Shown: positions 1 to 8,206 of the stretch, piece after piece
Layout of the letters: each line of letters opens with the position of its first letter
Position numbering within the stretch: the stretch's first letter is position 1
Assembly (NCBI RefSeq): GCF_000422765.1
Contig: NZ_AUGR01000013.1
Coordinates: forward strand, 62,001-126,000
Direction: 5' to 3'
Length of the DNA: 64,000 nt
DNA from: Neptunomonas japonica DSM 18939
GTDB taxonomy: Bacteria > Pseudomonadota > Gammaproteobacteria > Pseudomonadales > Balneatricaceae
Notes under the pieces: generated by a model
Databases searched by the model: none
The model's input: only the letters and a program-made list of their open reading frames with translations
Told to the model about the DNA's origin: nothing
Made by a program: the position numbers and the translations under genes

Positions 1-554
1 TGGATATCTTGATGATTGCAGCTTTTGCATTTATCGCTTTTAAACTATTTTCAATGATGCGAAAGAGCCAAGTGACACCAAGTTATGCCGGTGCACAGCA
101 TCGTTCAATGGAGCCTTCAGAGACGCATCACTTTACACCTATGTCTGCTGCGAATACGCAGTTATCTCAACCAGACTTGGTATTACCAAAATGGTTTAAT
201 AAAGTGACTTTTCTTGATGGTGCACGCGAGCACTTTACTCATTTGCAGTCTTCTTGGGATAAGCAAGATTGGGATGATTTAGCAACGTATACATCAGAAG
301 AGTTGCTGGAACAGCTTAAACAAGAACGTTCAAAATATCCTGCTCAGCAACATACCGAAGTTGTTTCTGTCATGTCTGAATTAATTAACTTTATTGATAA
401 TCAGGATCATGTGGTTGCTAGTATTAATTTTTATGGATGGCTTAAAGAATCTGGCGATCAACAAACAAGCGAATTTAATGAGATCTGGCACCTGACACGA
501 AATATGGCTGAAGAAAATGCTTCATGGCACATTGTTGGGATTGAGCAACCTTAA
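1..554 (+). CDS. Tim44-like domain protein, 5' end cut by the window edge
   Basis: The reading frame is open to the left edge, so the N-terminus is missing. Visible residues begin with a hydrophobic segment (ILMIAAFAFIAFKLF) and end in an alpha/beta region of about 120 residues (WFNKVTF to WHIVGIEQP). That arrangement matches the bacterial Tim44-like family, which normally has a signal peptide, a Gly/Phe/Gln-rich linker and a central membrane anchor before the Tim44 domain. In mitochondria the domain supports protein import; in bacteria the role is unclear, but envelope-associated protein contact is likely. TTG at 9 and ATG at 12 are not the true start. A bidirectional hairpin terminator follows the stop. 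Family assignment is fairly secure; function is inferred. Confidence 0.75.
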   Translation, partial: DILMIAAFAFIAFKLFSMMRKSQVTPSYAGAQHRSMEPSETHHFTPMSAANTQLSQPDLVLPKWFNKVTFLDGAREHFTHLQSSWDKQDWDDLATYTSEELLEQLKQERSKYPAQQHTEVVSVMSELINFIDNQDHVVASINFYGWLKESGDQQTSEFNEIWHLTRNMAEENASWHIVGIEQP

Positions 555-580
555 TCAATCGTTGCTTGAATTAAACAGAT

Positions 581-610
581 AAAAATGGCGTCCTAGGACG
601 CCATTGTTTT
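581..610. terminator. bidirectional terminator between the Tim44-like gene and yaaA
   Basis: A perfect 10-bp inverted repeat, AATGGCGTCC (584-593) and GGACGCCATT (596-605), is flanked by five A on the left and by GTTTT on the right. It can therefore end transcription from both convergent genes. Confidence 0.85.
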
Positions 611-622
611 AGCTATTAAAAT

Positions 623-1399
623 CTACTCTTCATGATCACGGATAAATACCCATGAGTCGCCTTCGGACATCGACTCTGCAAAGCGGTAGCCTTCATAGTC
701 AAAGTTTTTTAAGGCGTCTGGTTCGTTAATTTGGTTTTCAAGAATATAGCGTGCCATAAGGCCACGGGCTTTCTTCGCGTAAAAGCTGATGATTTTGTAT
801 TGCCCTGATTTCCAATCTTTAAAGATAGGCATTACTACTCTTGCATTGAGCGCTTTGGGCTTGATTGCTTTAAAGTACTCGTTGGATGCAAGATTGATAA
901 TTGTCGGATGATCATCTTGGCTTAGTTCTTCATTCAGTGACTCAGTTAACTGAAGATCCCAGAACTGGTAGAGATTAGTGCCGCGGGGTGTTGCTAATTT
1001 GGTACCCATTTCTAAACGGTACGGATACATAAGGTCTAGTGGTCGTAATACACCGTATAGACCAGATAATATACGCAAGTGTTGTTGGGCATAATTTAGC
1101 TGGGCTTCAGATAATGTGGAGGCATCCAATCCTGTGTAGACATCGCCTTTAAAAGCAAAGATAGCTTGTTTGGAGTTGTCGCTCGTAAGATCGGTTGGCC
1201 AAGAGTTATAACGTGCCACATTTAAGCTAGCGAGTTTGTCACTGAGTTTCATCAATTCAGCGACGCCTTGCACAGATAAAGTGTCTAAAACATTGATCAG
1301 CTCAGCAGAGTTCGATAAAAAACGAGGCTGCGTAGATTGCTCGATATGCGGCGGTGTTTCGTAATCTAGCGTTTTTGCAGGTGAGATAACTGTCAGCAT
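623..1399 (-). CDS. yaaA: peroxide stress protein YaaA (UPF0246/DUF328)
   Basis: The 258-residue product matches YaaA in length and in its signature N-terminus, [16 protein letters not shown]. It also carries the conserved internal [14 protein letters not shown] and the C-terminal FDYEGYRF segment. In E. coli YaaA is a cytosolic protein of the OxyR response that limits free iron and protects against hydrogen peroxide; newer structural work shows a DNA-binding fold. The gene is convergent with the Tim44-like gene across a shared terminator. No OxyR site was identified upstream. The nearby DyP peroxidase fits an oxidative-stress neighbourhood, but that link is inference. Confidence 0.93.
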   Translation of the reverse strand: MLTVISPAKTLDYETPPHIEQSTQPRFLSNSAELINVLDTLSVQGVAELMKLSDKLASLNVARYNSWPTDLTSDNSKQAIFAFKGDVYTGLDASTLSEAQLNYAQQHLRILSGLYGVLRPLDLMYPYRLEMGTKLATPRGTNLYQFWDLQLTESLNEELSQDDHPTIINLASNEYFKAIKPKALNARVVMPIFKDWKSGQYKIISFYAKKARGLMARYILENQINEPDALKNFDYEGYRFAESMSEGDSWVFIRDHEE

Positions 1400-1628
1400 A
1401 GTATTCCGTTGTTACTTTAAGTGGTTAGCCAATAAGAAGAGTATGACATTAATTTCTTAAGTGTTGCCTATAAATAGATTCTCTTTTTACCATTCATTGA
1501 TGGTCCGGGGAAGTTATTGGATAAAGTTCATTTGATGGGAGAGATAAGTTAGCTAAGGGCGAATAACCGTTTGAATTTGTGTATTATTAATCTGATTTTT
1601 CTCTGTTTTGTCTTAGGGTTTATTTGCA

Positions 1629-2909
1629 ATGTCGAAAAAGACTGTACTCACCGGAATCACTACAACCGGTACACCGCATATTGGTAACTATCTTGGTGCT
1701 ATTAAGCCAGCCATACAGGCGAGTGAAGATGCTCGTTATAATAGCTTTTTCTTTCTGGCTGATTATCACGCACTGATCAAATGTCATGATCCAGCGCGCG
1801 TTGCTCGCTCATCTCAAGAGATTGCAGCGACGTGGTTAGCATTAGGGTTAGATACAGATAAAGCGACATTCTATCGTCAAACAGATATTCCCGAGATTAC
1901 AGAGTTAACCTGGTTGCTAACCTGTATGACTTCAAAAGGTTTGATGAATCGCTCTCATGCATACAAAGCATCGGTAGATGCTAACCGTGAGGCAGGAAAA
2001 GACGATGTAGACGACGGCGTGACGATGGGGTTATTTGGCTACCCTATATTGATGGCTGCAGATATCCTTATGTTTAACGCAGATATTATTCCGGTAGGGA
2101 AAGATCAGATTCAACATATTGAAATGGCACGAGATATCGCTGGACGTTTCAATCATACATATGAGCCTTTATTTACCTTACCCAATGCACAAGTGGATGA
2201 ATCATCGCAGTTAATTCCTGGGCTTGATGGCCGGAAGATGTCAAAAAGCTACGATAATACTATTCCTCTTTTCTGCTCAACAGACGAGTTGCGTAAGCTA
2301 GTCAGCCAAATAGTTACAGATACGCGTGGCCCTGGTGAACCCAAAGACCCTGAAGGTAGTACTTTATTTCAGCTTTACAGTAGCTTCGCTTCTCCAGAGC
2401 AGGCAACAGACATGCGGCAGAGATACTTTGAAGGTATTGCCTGGAGTGAGGCGAAATCTGCACTGTTCGAATGTCTTGATAATCAATTGAGTGAGCCGCG
2501 AGCTCGTTATAATGAGTTGATGAGTGACCTTGGAACAGTTGAGGATGTACTGCAAAAAGGAGGAGTTAAGGCGCGCGAAAAATCAGCACCTTTCATGGAT
2601 AATGTGCGTATAGCCGCAGGTATTCGCCCTTTAACTTACGTGCCAGCAAAACCGCAAGCTGATGTTCCTGCTAAAAAAGAGAAAAGTGTGGAGGAGCTTG
2701 CGCGTGTTGAACAAGGGCGTCGTAGGGCTATTATGATGCAACTTAAGCCTCTGTTTGAACGAGTAACGGCGGCTGATGATAAAGCTGAAATGGCTAAACA
2801 GGTTTTGGCTGAAAAGTCAGCTGAAGTTGAGCAGTTAAAGAAAAAGCAAAAGCAAAAAGCACAAAATGAATTAGACGTTTTAGCTGAAGAGTTAGCTCAA
2901 TACTTGTGA
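1629..2909 (+). CDS. trpS: tryptophanyl-tRNA synthetase
   Basis: TrpRS charges tRNA-Trp with tryptophan in the cytosol. The class I signatures are visible: a HIGH-type motif TPHIGNYLGA near residue 15 and KMSKS near residue 204, with the MADIL/GKDQIQH substrate-pocket segments between them. At 426 residues it is longer than the E. coli enzyme (334). The extra length is a C-terminal region rich in Lys, Glu and Ala (from about residue 340), probably helical or coiled coil, as in the longer proteobacterial TrpRS subtype. The ATG at 1629 begins a typical MSKKTVLTGI N-terminus. It stands alone, 55 bases before the sulfurtransferase gene. Confidence 0.96.
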   Translation: MSKKTVLTGITTTGTPHIGNYLGAIKPAIQASEDARYNSFFFLADYHALIKCHDPARVARSSQEIAATWLALGLDTDKATFYRQTDIPEITELTWLLTCMTSKGLMNRSHAYKASVDANREAGKDDVDDGVTMGLFGYPILMAADILMFNADIIPVGKDQIQHIEMARDIAGRFNHTYEPLFTLPNAQVDESSQLIPGLDGRKMSKSYDNTIPLFCSTDELRKLVSQIVTDTRGPGEPKDPEGSTLFQLYSSFASPEQATDMRQRYFEGIAWSEAKSALFECLDNQLSEPRARYNELMSDLGTVEDVLQKGGVKAREKSAPFMDNVRIAAGIRPLTYVPAKPQADVPAKKEKSVEELARVEQGRRRAIMMQLKPLFERVTAADDKAEMAKQVLAEKSAEVEQLKKKQKQKAQNELDVLAEELAQYL

Positions 2910-2964
2910 TATTGAGTGCTGGCTTTGAAGCTAGGTCGGTAGGTTATGAGTTGGGGGTGTGGGC

Positions 2965-3828
2965 ATGTACCAAACGTTAATAAGTGTTGAAGAATTACAG
3001 CAGAATAGTTCATCCCAAGGTTGGGTAGTGGTTGATTGTCGTTTTGATCTAGCCGACCCGTCAAAAGGTTATCAGCTGTATCGAGAAGGTCACATTCCCC
3101 ATGCTCAGTTCATGGATCTTGAAGAAGATTTATCTTCGCCTATTGCTAGCACTTCAGGCCGGCACCCTTTACCTGATTTACAGAAATTTAAAGAAAAACT
3201 CGGCAAGGCAGGTATCACTGCTAGATCGCAGGTCGTGATTTATGATGATTGTTCAGGAGCAATGGCTTCGCGTCTTTGGTGGCTATTACGTTGCTTAGGT
3301 CACGAAGCTGTTGCTGTCTTAGATGGTGGTTTTCCTGTGTGGAAGCAGCAGGTAGGAGAGATCTCAACAAATGTATTCTTGCCTGTAAAAGAAGTTTATC
3401 AAGAGGTTGGTGTGAATACTGACTTGCATGATGGCTGGAAAAACCTAGCAATGTCAGTTATTAGCAGTGAGAAACTGTTCCGATCTTTGGCGGATGTTCA
3501 GTTGGTTGATGCAAGAGTCGCCCCTCGATTTAATGGGGAGGTTGAGCCGATTGATCCTGTTGCTGGGCACGTTCCTGGAGCATTGAATCGACCTTTTGTC
3601 GATAATCTGACAGCTGCCGGCATTTTCAAACCTGCTGATCAATTAGCCAAAGAGTGGTCTGCATTAGTTGACGTTGATAAATCAGTAGTGCATATGTGTG
3701 GTTCGGGTGTGACGGCTTGCCATAATATATTAGCGATGATGCATGCAGGTATGACTAACACAGTATTGTATGCCGGGTCGTGGAGCGAATGGATTCGTGA
3801 CAGTCAGAGGCCTGTTAGTCGTTTGTAA
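2965..3828 (+). CDS. two-domain sulfurtransferase (rhodanese / mercaptopyruvate type)
   Basis: Two tandem rhodanese domains are visible. The inactive N-terminal one runs from VVDCRFDL and the catalytic C-terminal one from VQLVDARVAPRF. The active loop reads CGSGVTAC, the CG(S/T)GVTA form typical of 3-mercaptopyruvate sulfurtransferase rather than thiosulfate rhodanese (CRxGxT). The enzyme moves sulfur from mercaptopyruvate or thiosulfate to cyanide, thioredoxin or other thiols. I chose ATG at 2965 over GTG at 2959 because the GGGGG at 2953-2957 then lies 7 bases upstream. The product is 287 residues, normal for SseA. It lies just after trpS, possibly co-transcribed. Exact substrate preference cannot be read from sequence. 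Confidence 0.88.
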   Translation: MYQTLISVEELQQNSSSQGWVVVDCRFDLADPSKGYQLYREGHIPHAQFMDLEEDLSSPIASTSGRHPLPDLQKFKEKLGKAGITARSQVVIYDDCSGAMASRLWWLLRCLGHEAVAVLDGGFPVWKQQVGEISTNVFLPVKEVYQEVGVNTDLHDGWKNLAMSVISSEKLFRSLADVQLVDARVAPRFNGEVEPIDPVAGHVPGALNRPFVDNLTAAGIFKPADQLAKEWSALVDVDKSVVHMCGSGVTACHNILAMMHAGMTNTVLYAGSWSEWIRDSQRPVSRL

Positions 3829-3929
3829 TGTGCTTATAAAAAAAGACTATCAACTCATTTGATTTTAGTCATTGGTGTAGATACCTCGTTCCTCGTTATG
3901 ATCAAGGTATACTTTTAGGGAGATGAAAT

Positions 3930-4859
3930 ATGCCAGCCAACTACCAGTCGGGCACTGTTGCCGATGCGACGAGTGATGCATTATTCATTACTCTTAACGT
4001 TAAGCCGGGTTATGAGTATCAAGTTAGCCAAGCGCTTAAGCAAAGCCAGAAGACCGTCGCTACGTATCAAGAGAAATTTTCCGGGCAATCTTTACATGCA
4101 GTTATTGCGATTGGTAGCGAGTATTGGGACAGACTAAACTTCTCTGAAGGAGATACCTCTAAACCCGCACTACTAACCTCTTTTCCGCAGCTACATGGCG
4201 CTGTAAATATGCCGTCTACACCTACTGATCTATTATTGCACTTACGCTCTAATCGGCGTGATATTACCTATGAACTTGCGCGTGAGCTGTTGGGCGAGTT
4301 GCCTGATGCTGTGGAAATAGTAGAAGAAGTTTCTTGTTTTCGTTACCTAGATGCTCGTGATCTTACAGGCTTTGTTGATGGCACTGAAAACCCACAAGGC
4401 GATCATAAAAAAGCGGTGGCTTTGGTGGGGGAAGAAGATGCAATTTTTTCGCAAGGCTCCTATATACATCTACAGCGTTACGTACATGACTTGAATCATT
4501 GGGAAAGACTGTCGCTCAAGGAGCAGGAAGATACTTATGGGCGGACGAAAAAAGATAATATTGAGTATCCGTCTGCAGAAAAGTCATTAAATGCACATAC
4601 AAAACGAGCTTCTTTAAAAGATAGAGAAGGCAACTCCCTCGAAATACTGCGTCATAGTATGCCTTACGGAAGCTTATCGGAAGCAGGGTTGCTGTTTGCT
4701 AGCTATTGCCGGACACCTGAAAACTTCACCTTGATGCTTAAAAGTATGGTTGAAGGTGATGCACATGGTCATACAGACCATTTGATGCAATTCACTACAG
4801 CCGTTACTGGACAATCTTTTTTTGCTCCGCCTTTAGACTGGTTCAACAAGTTATCGTAA
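3930..4859 (+). CDS. DyP-type heme peroxidase (YfeX-like)
   Basis: The 309-residue product belongs to the dye-decolourising peroxidase family. It carries the diagnostic GFVDG motif (147-151, catalytic Asp150) followed by TENP. His222 in the AHTKR segment is the likely proximal heme ligand, and a conserved LRHSMPYG segment follows. There is no Tat or Sec signal, so it is the cytosolic YfeX-like class (P-type). YfeX oxidises porphyrinogens and has been linked to heme or iron handling, but native substrates are uncertain. A GGGAGATG start region precedes the ATG at 3930. It is monocistronic with an imperfect hairpin after the stop. Confidence 0.92.
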   Translation: MPANYQSGTVADATSDALFITLNVKPGYEYQVSQALKQSQKTVATYQEKFSGQSLHAVIAIGSEYWDRLNFSEGDTSKPALLTSFPQLHGAVNMPSTPTDLLLHLRSNRRDITYELARELLGELPDAVEIVEEVSCFRYLDARDLTGFVDGTENPQGDHKKAVALVGEEDAIFSQGSYIHLQRYVHDLNHWERLSLKEQEDTYGRTKKDNIEYPSAEKSLNAHTKRASLKDREGNSLEILRHSMPYGSLSEAGLLFASYCRTPENFTLMLKSMVEGDAHGHTDHLMQFTTAVTGQSFFAPPLDWFNKLS

Positions 4860-4880
4860 GTGTTTTACAGTGCATAAGTG

Positions 4881-4914
4881 GGTGGTTATCTATGTCGTAA
4901 AATGGATAGCCACC
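4881..4914 (+). terminator. hairpin downstream of the DyP peroxidase gene
   Basis: GGTGGTTATC (4881-4890) and GATAGCCACC (4905-4914) form a 10-bp stem with one G-T pair and a 14-base loop. The following T content is modest (GTTTG), so it is a weak intrinsic terminator at best. Confidence 0.4.
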
Positions 4915-5026
4915 GTTTGAGCAGCTTTATTCTCTTCACGTTGCGCATATGTTCACCATTAAACTCTCATAGAAAATTATAGCTGACAACTCTGTGAGTC
5001 ATCAGCCAATAAAGCGCTTAAGCATT

Positions 5027-5713
5027 CTAAAATGCTGTTTCCAGCCGGTTAAACTGTATTAGTTCTGAGATTTCTTTAGAGAAATTTTCAGAACTAAGTT
5101 TCTCTAGTAAAGAAAATGCGGCTTGATAACTGACTGGACCGCCATTTGATGTTAATACTCCGTCGTCAATAACAACGTTTTGGTCGAATTGAACTTTTAC
5201 TTTTGGGTAAGCACTAGCGAAATCTTTTTCGCCACCAGCCCATGTTGTTGCTTTCTTACCATCGAGAACGCCTGCTTCGGCCAAAATAAGTGCACCAGAG
5301 CAGTTACTTGCCATCCAGCTTGCCTGACGGTGTTGGGTTTCAACAAATGTAATTAGTTTTTTGTTGTTAATCACCGAGTCCATATCATATGAACTTGCTA
5401 CGATTACGACATCCAAAGTCAGTGGGTCATAAATCGTTTTATCTGCAGTTATGACGAGCCCTTCTTCCGTCTTAATTGTCTTGTTCTTTGTTGCAGATAC
5501 AACGACAACTTCATATTCAGAGAACCAGGATTTTTTGCTAGCAGCACCAAAAACTTCTATAGGGGCTGTTACATCGCTCGTTAATACCCCGTCATAAACA
5601 ATAATACCGATTTTGGCATTGGCCGCATGAGCATGAATATTTAACGTTAAGAGTAGGCAGACAAGAATTGACTGCCAGATAAGGTTATGACGTTTTTGTA
5701 TATAGTTTTTCAT
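5027..5713 (-). CDS. secreted DJ-1/PfpI family protein
   Basis: The mature part (from about residue 32) is a DJ-1/PfpI domain: AKIGIIVYDGV, then the nucleophile-elbow region SNCSGALILAEAG with a conserved cysteine, and the LTSNGGPVSY segment. It resembles the glutamine amidotransferase-like domain at the N-terminus of GlxA-type regulators, but no DNA-binding domain follows. An N-terminal hydrophobic stretch ending in AHAANA looks like a Sec signal, so it should be periplasmic. ATG at 5713 was chosen because GGAG lies 7 bases upstream and the longer frame would overlap azoR. It follows azoR by 16 bases in one operon. Activity (glyoxalase, amidase, chaperone or none) is unknown. Confidence 0.82.
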   Translation of the reverse strand: MKNYIQKRHNLIWQSILVCLLLTLNIHAHAANAKIGIIVYDGVLTSDVTAPIEVFGAASKKSWFSEYEVVVVSATKNKTIKTEEGLVITADKTIYDPLTLDVVIVASSYDMDSVINNKKLITFVETQHRQASWMASNCSGALILAEAGVLDGKKATTWAGGEKDFASAYPKVKVQFDQNVVIDDGVLTSNGGPVSYQAAFSLLEKLSSENFSKEISELIQFNRLETAF

Positions 5714-5729
5714 CGTATAACTCCACATT

Positions 5730-6362
5730 TTATTTGAAATTTTTGGCGAGCAAGCTGGCTTGGTCATAGGCTTGTCTTTTTGCAGTTAGAACTCTGCTTT
5801 CATCCGCTTCGGTTGGTGCGGAAGCAATTTTTTGTACATGACAGTTCATGAAAGTTACCAGCCAGCGCTCAATATAATTAAGCCCGAAATCATCATTTTC
5901 ATTGCCCGAACCTGGATGAAAACCTTGTCCGCTAGAGCTTAGTACCAGTGCTGTTTTATTCTGCAATAGCGATTGGTAGCCAGTTTCTTGGCTCCAGCTA
6001 AAACACAGGCCTGGTTGGGTGATCACATCAATATAATGTTTCAGTACGTAGGGAACATTAAGGTTCCAGATTGGCATTACTACTACAACAGCATCAGCAC
6101 GACTGAATCGTTCTAGATGCTGTCTTACTTGTGACCAGCCATGTGCCTGTTCATCATTTAACGGTTGCCCCTCAAAAAAAGCATATTTTGCCGTTAAAAT
6201 TTCACCATTCATTTCAGGAAATGATTCGTCCCACAGGTTTAATTTATCAATGTTCCAGCTAGGGCCACTGCTTTGTAGGCTTGTAATAAAGTGTTCAGCT
6301 AACGGCATAGTATTGGAGTTTTCATTTCTCGGAGTGCATTGAATTACTAAGAGAGTTTTCAT
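5730..6362 (-). CDS. azoR: FMN-dependent NAD(P)H oxidoreductase (AzoR-like)
   Basis: The 210-residue product has the flavodoxin-like fold of the AzoR/NQO family: an N-terminal beta strand and phosphate loop (LLVIQCTPRNENSNTM), the segment AVVVVMPIWNLNVPYVLKHY typical of AzoR, and a SSGQGFHPG loop. Such enzymes reduce quinones, azo dyes and nitro compounds with NAD(P)H in the cytosol and help against electrophile or thiol stress. It is first gene of a two-gene operon with the secreted DJ-1 protein and is divergent from a MocR regulator 96 bases away, which is its probable controller. The family is firm; the substrate is not known. Confidence 0.85.
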   Translation of the reverse strand: MKTLLVIQCTPRNENSNTMPLAEHFITSLQSSGPSWNIDKLNLWDESFPEMNGEILTAKYAFFEGQPLNDEQAHGWSQVRQHLERFSRADAVVVVMPIWNLNVPYVLKHYIDVITQPGLCFSWSQETGYQSLLQNKTALVLSSSGQGFHPGSGNENDDFGLNYIERWLVTFMNCHVQKIASAPTEADESRVLTAKRQAYDQASLLAKNFK

Positions 6363-6458
6363 GCGTTGCCTATTCCGCGTTTGTTATTGATGTGCATCAT
6401 AGACTATAGTGGTTCAGCTTAAAGGAGCCGCTTTCTTGTTTTTATAGGAACCACTATT

Positions 6459-7970
6459 GTGGCAATCAAACAGTTACGTTTTCAGTTTGAAGCGTTATCG
6501 GTGGATCTGAGTGACTCTACTGCTCTTTTTCGTCAGCTTGAAAATCAAATACGTGAGGCTATTTGGCAGGAGCGTTTAAGTGCTGGAGAAAGGCTTCCTT
6601 CAACTCGTCACTTGGCTAAGCAGCTAGGTATTGCCCGTAACACTGTTATTAATGCTTATGAGCAGCTTACGGTAGAAGGTTTTATTGTTACTAGGCACGG
6701 CTCTGGCACTCATGTAACAGATAATTTTCCTCAGCGAGATAGTATTTTAAAAAAGAAAAGTAACGAGCTGACGGTGTCGATAGAGCCTTTCGACTTTTCT
6801 ACACGCTACCAAAGGTTAGTAAGCCATAATGTTTCAATATCACAAGGAGGTAGTGGTGCCACTCGTCCCTTCAGAGCTAACATACCAAACTATTTTGAAT
6901 TTCCTAAAGCCCAATGGGCCCAACTGGTCACCAAACGGTTACGCCAGAAAACCGCTAGCTGGATGGAGAAAGTTCATCCATGTGGCTATGAGCCTTTAAG
7001 GGCGGCGATTGCTAGCTATCTTGGTGCTGCGAGGGGGCTGAGTACGACTGGCGAACAAGTGATCGTAACGGCTGGGGCGCAACAGGCTATCGAACTACTC
7101 GCAAAACTATTGATAAACCCCGGTGATATCGTTTGCTTTGAAGACCCCGGGTATACCCATGCAGCGATGGTTTTTGAGTTGGCCGGAGCTAAGGTTGTTA
7201 CCGTTCCTGTTGATGAAGATGGTTTGGATGTCGATGAGTTAAGAAAAACCGTGAGCAAAGCAAAATTGATTTATGTAACGCCTGCTAATCACTTCCCTTT
7301 GTGTGTAACTTTATCACAATCAAGACGACAGGCTTTGCTGCAGTGGGCTAAAGAAACAGGCGCAATCATTCTGGAGGATGATTATAATGGCGAGTATCGC
7401 TATAGAGGTCGACCATTACCCACTCTACATACGATGGCTAGCGAAGGACGAGTCATTTACATCGGCAGTTTCAGTAAATTATTATTTCCAGCACTCAGGC
7501 TAGGTTATATGGTTGTTTCGCATCAATTGATAGAGCCTCTTAGTAGCATTCGTTGGTTGTTAGACCGCCACTCTCCCGCTTTGGAGCAGATTGTGCTTAC
7601 CGACTTTATTAATCAAGGGCATTTTTCTCGACACATAAGGCGGATGAGGGTGCTTTATGCTGAGCGACAAAAAGCTCTACTTGACGCAGCGAAAGAGTAT
7701 TTAGTAGGGATTCTTGATGTTCCCCCTCTAGATGGTGGCCTGCATTTGATAGGTTGGCTTCAGGTGGGTGTTGTACAAAAAGATGTGCTCGCAGCTGCCG
7801 CAAACGTTGAAATAGAATTAATATCCACTTCATTATTCAGTTTTAAAGAGCCTGCTAAAGAAGGAATTGTTTTTGGTTACGCGCCTTATAGTACTGATAG
7901 TATTCGTCACTCTATGAAAGAGCTGCGGGCTGCTTATTTTAAGTTAAAAGATAGAAACGTATTGTTGTAA
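6459..7970 (+). CDS. MocR/PdxR-family regulator (GntR HTH plus aminotransferase domain)
   Basis: The N-terminal 85 residues are a GntR winged helix (PSTRHLAKQLGIARNTV, then EGFIVTRHGSGTHV). From about residue 115 a class I aminotransferase-like domain follows, with an intact PLP lysine, Lys340 in the SFSKLLFPALRLGY context, and the DDYNGEYRYRGRPL segment. MocR proteins use bound PLP, or a PLP adduct, as the effector-sensing group. Start is GTG at 6459. Length of 503 residues is normal. It is transcribed away from azoR and the DJ-1 gene, so the 96-base gap probably holds its operator. No vitamin B6 synthesis gene is adjacent, so PdxR identity is not supported. Confidence 0.9.
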   Translation: MAIKQLRFQFEALSVDLSDSTALFRQLENQIREAIWQERLSAGERLPSTRHLAKQLGIARNTVINAYEQLTVEGFIVTRHGSGTHVTDNFPQRDSILKKKSNELTVSIEPFDFSTRYQRLVSHNVSISQGGSGATRPFRANIPNYFEFPKAQWAQLVTKRLRQKTASWMEKVHPCGYEPLRAAIASYLGAARGLSTTGEQVIVTAGAQQAIELLAKLLINPGDIVCFEDPGYTHAAMVFELAGAKVVTVPVDEDGLDVDELRKTVSKAKLIYVTPANHFPLCVTLSQSRRQALLQWAKETGAIILEDDYNGEYRYRGRPLPTLHTMASEGRVIYIGSFSKLLFPALRLGYMVVSHQLIEPLSSIRWLLDRHSPALEQIVLTDFINQGHFSRHIRRMRVLYAERQKALLDAAKEYLVGILDVPPLDGGLHLIGWLQVGVVQKDVLAAAANVEIELISTSLFSFKEPAKEGIVFGYAPYSTDSIRHSMKELRAAYFKLKDRNVLL

Positions 7971-8206
7971 GCTGAGGTGTTTGTCTTGATTTTAAGCGAG
8001 GTAGCATTTCAGGTTTTTTAAGGTGCCATGTTATTTCAGATGAGATTCAACATGATTGCCGGTAAACTACTTTTCTACGCATAGCTGTTGTTTTTCAGGA
8101 CTTTCACATGTTTGTAAAAGAGGGTCTATACTCAGATAGCAATCATTTTAAAATAACGTAAAAACTTTTTTTATGCTTTGCTCACTCTATTCTAGTCGGA
8201 AAACTT

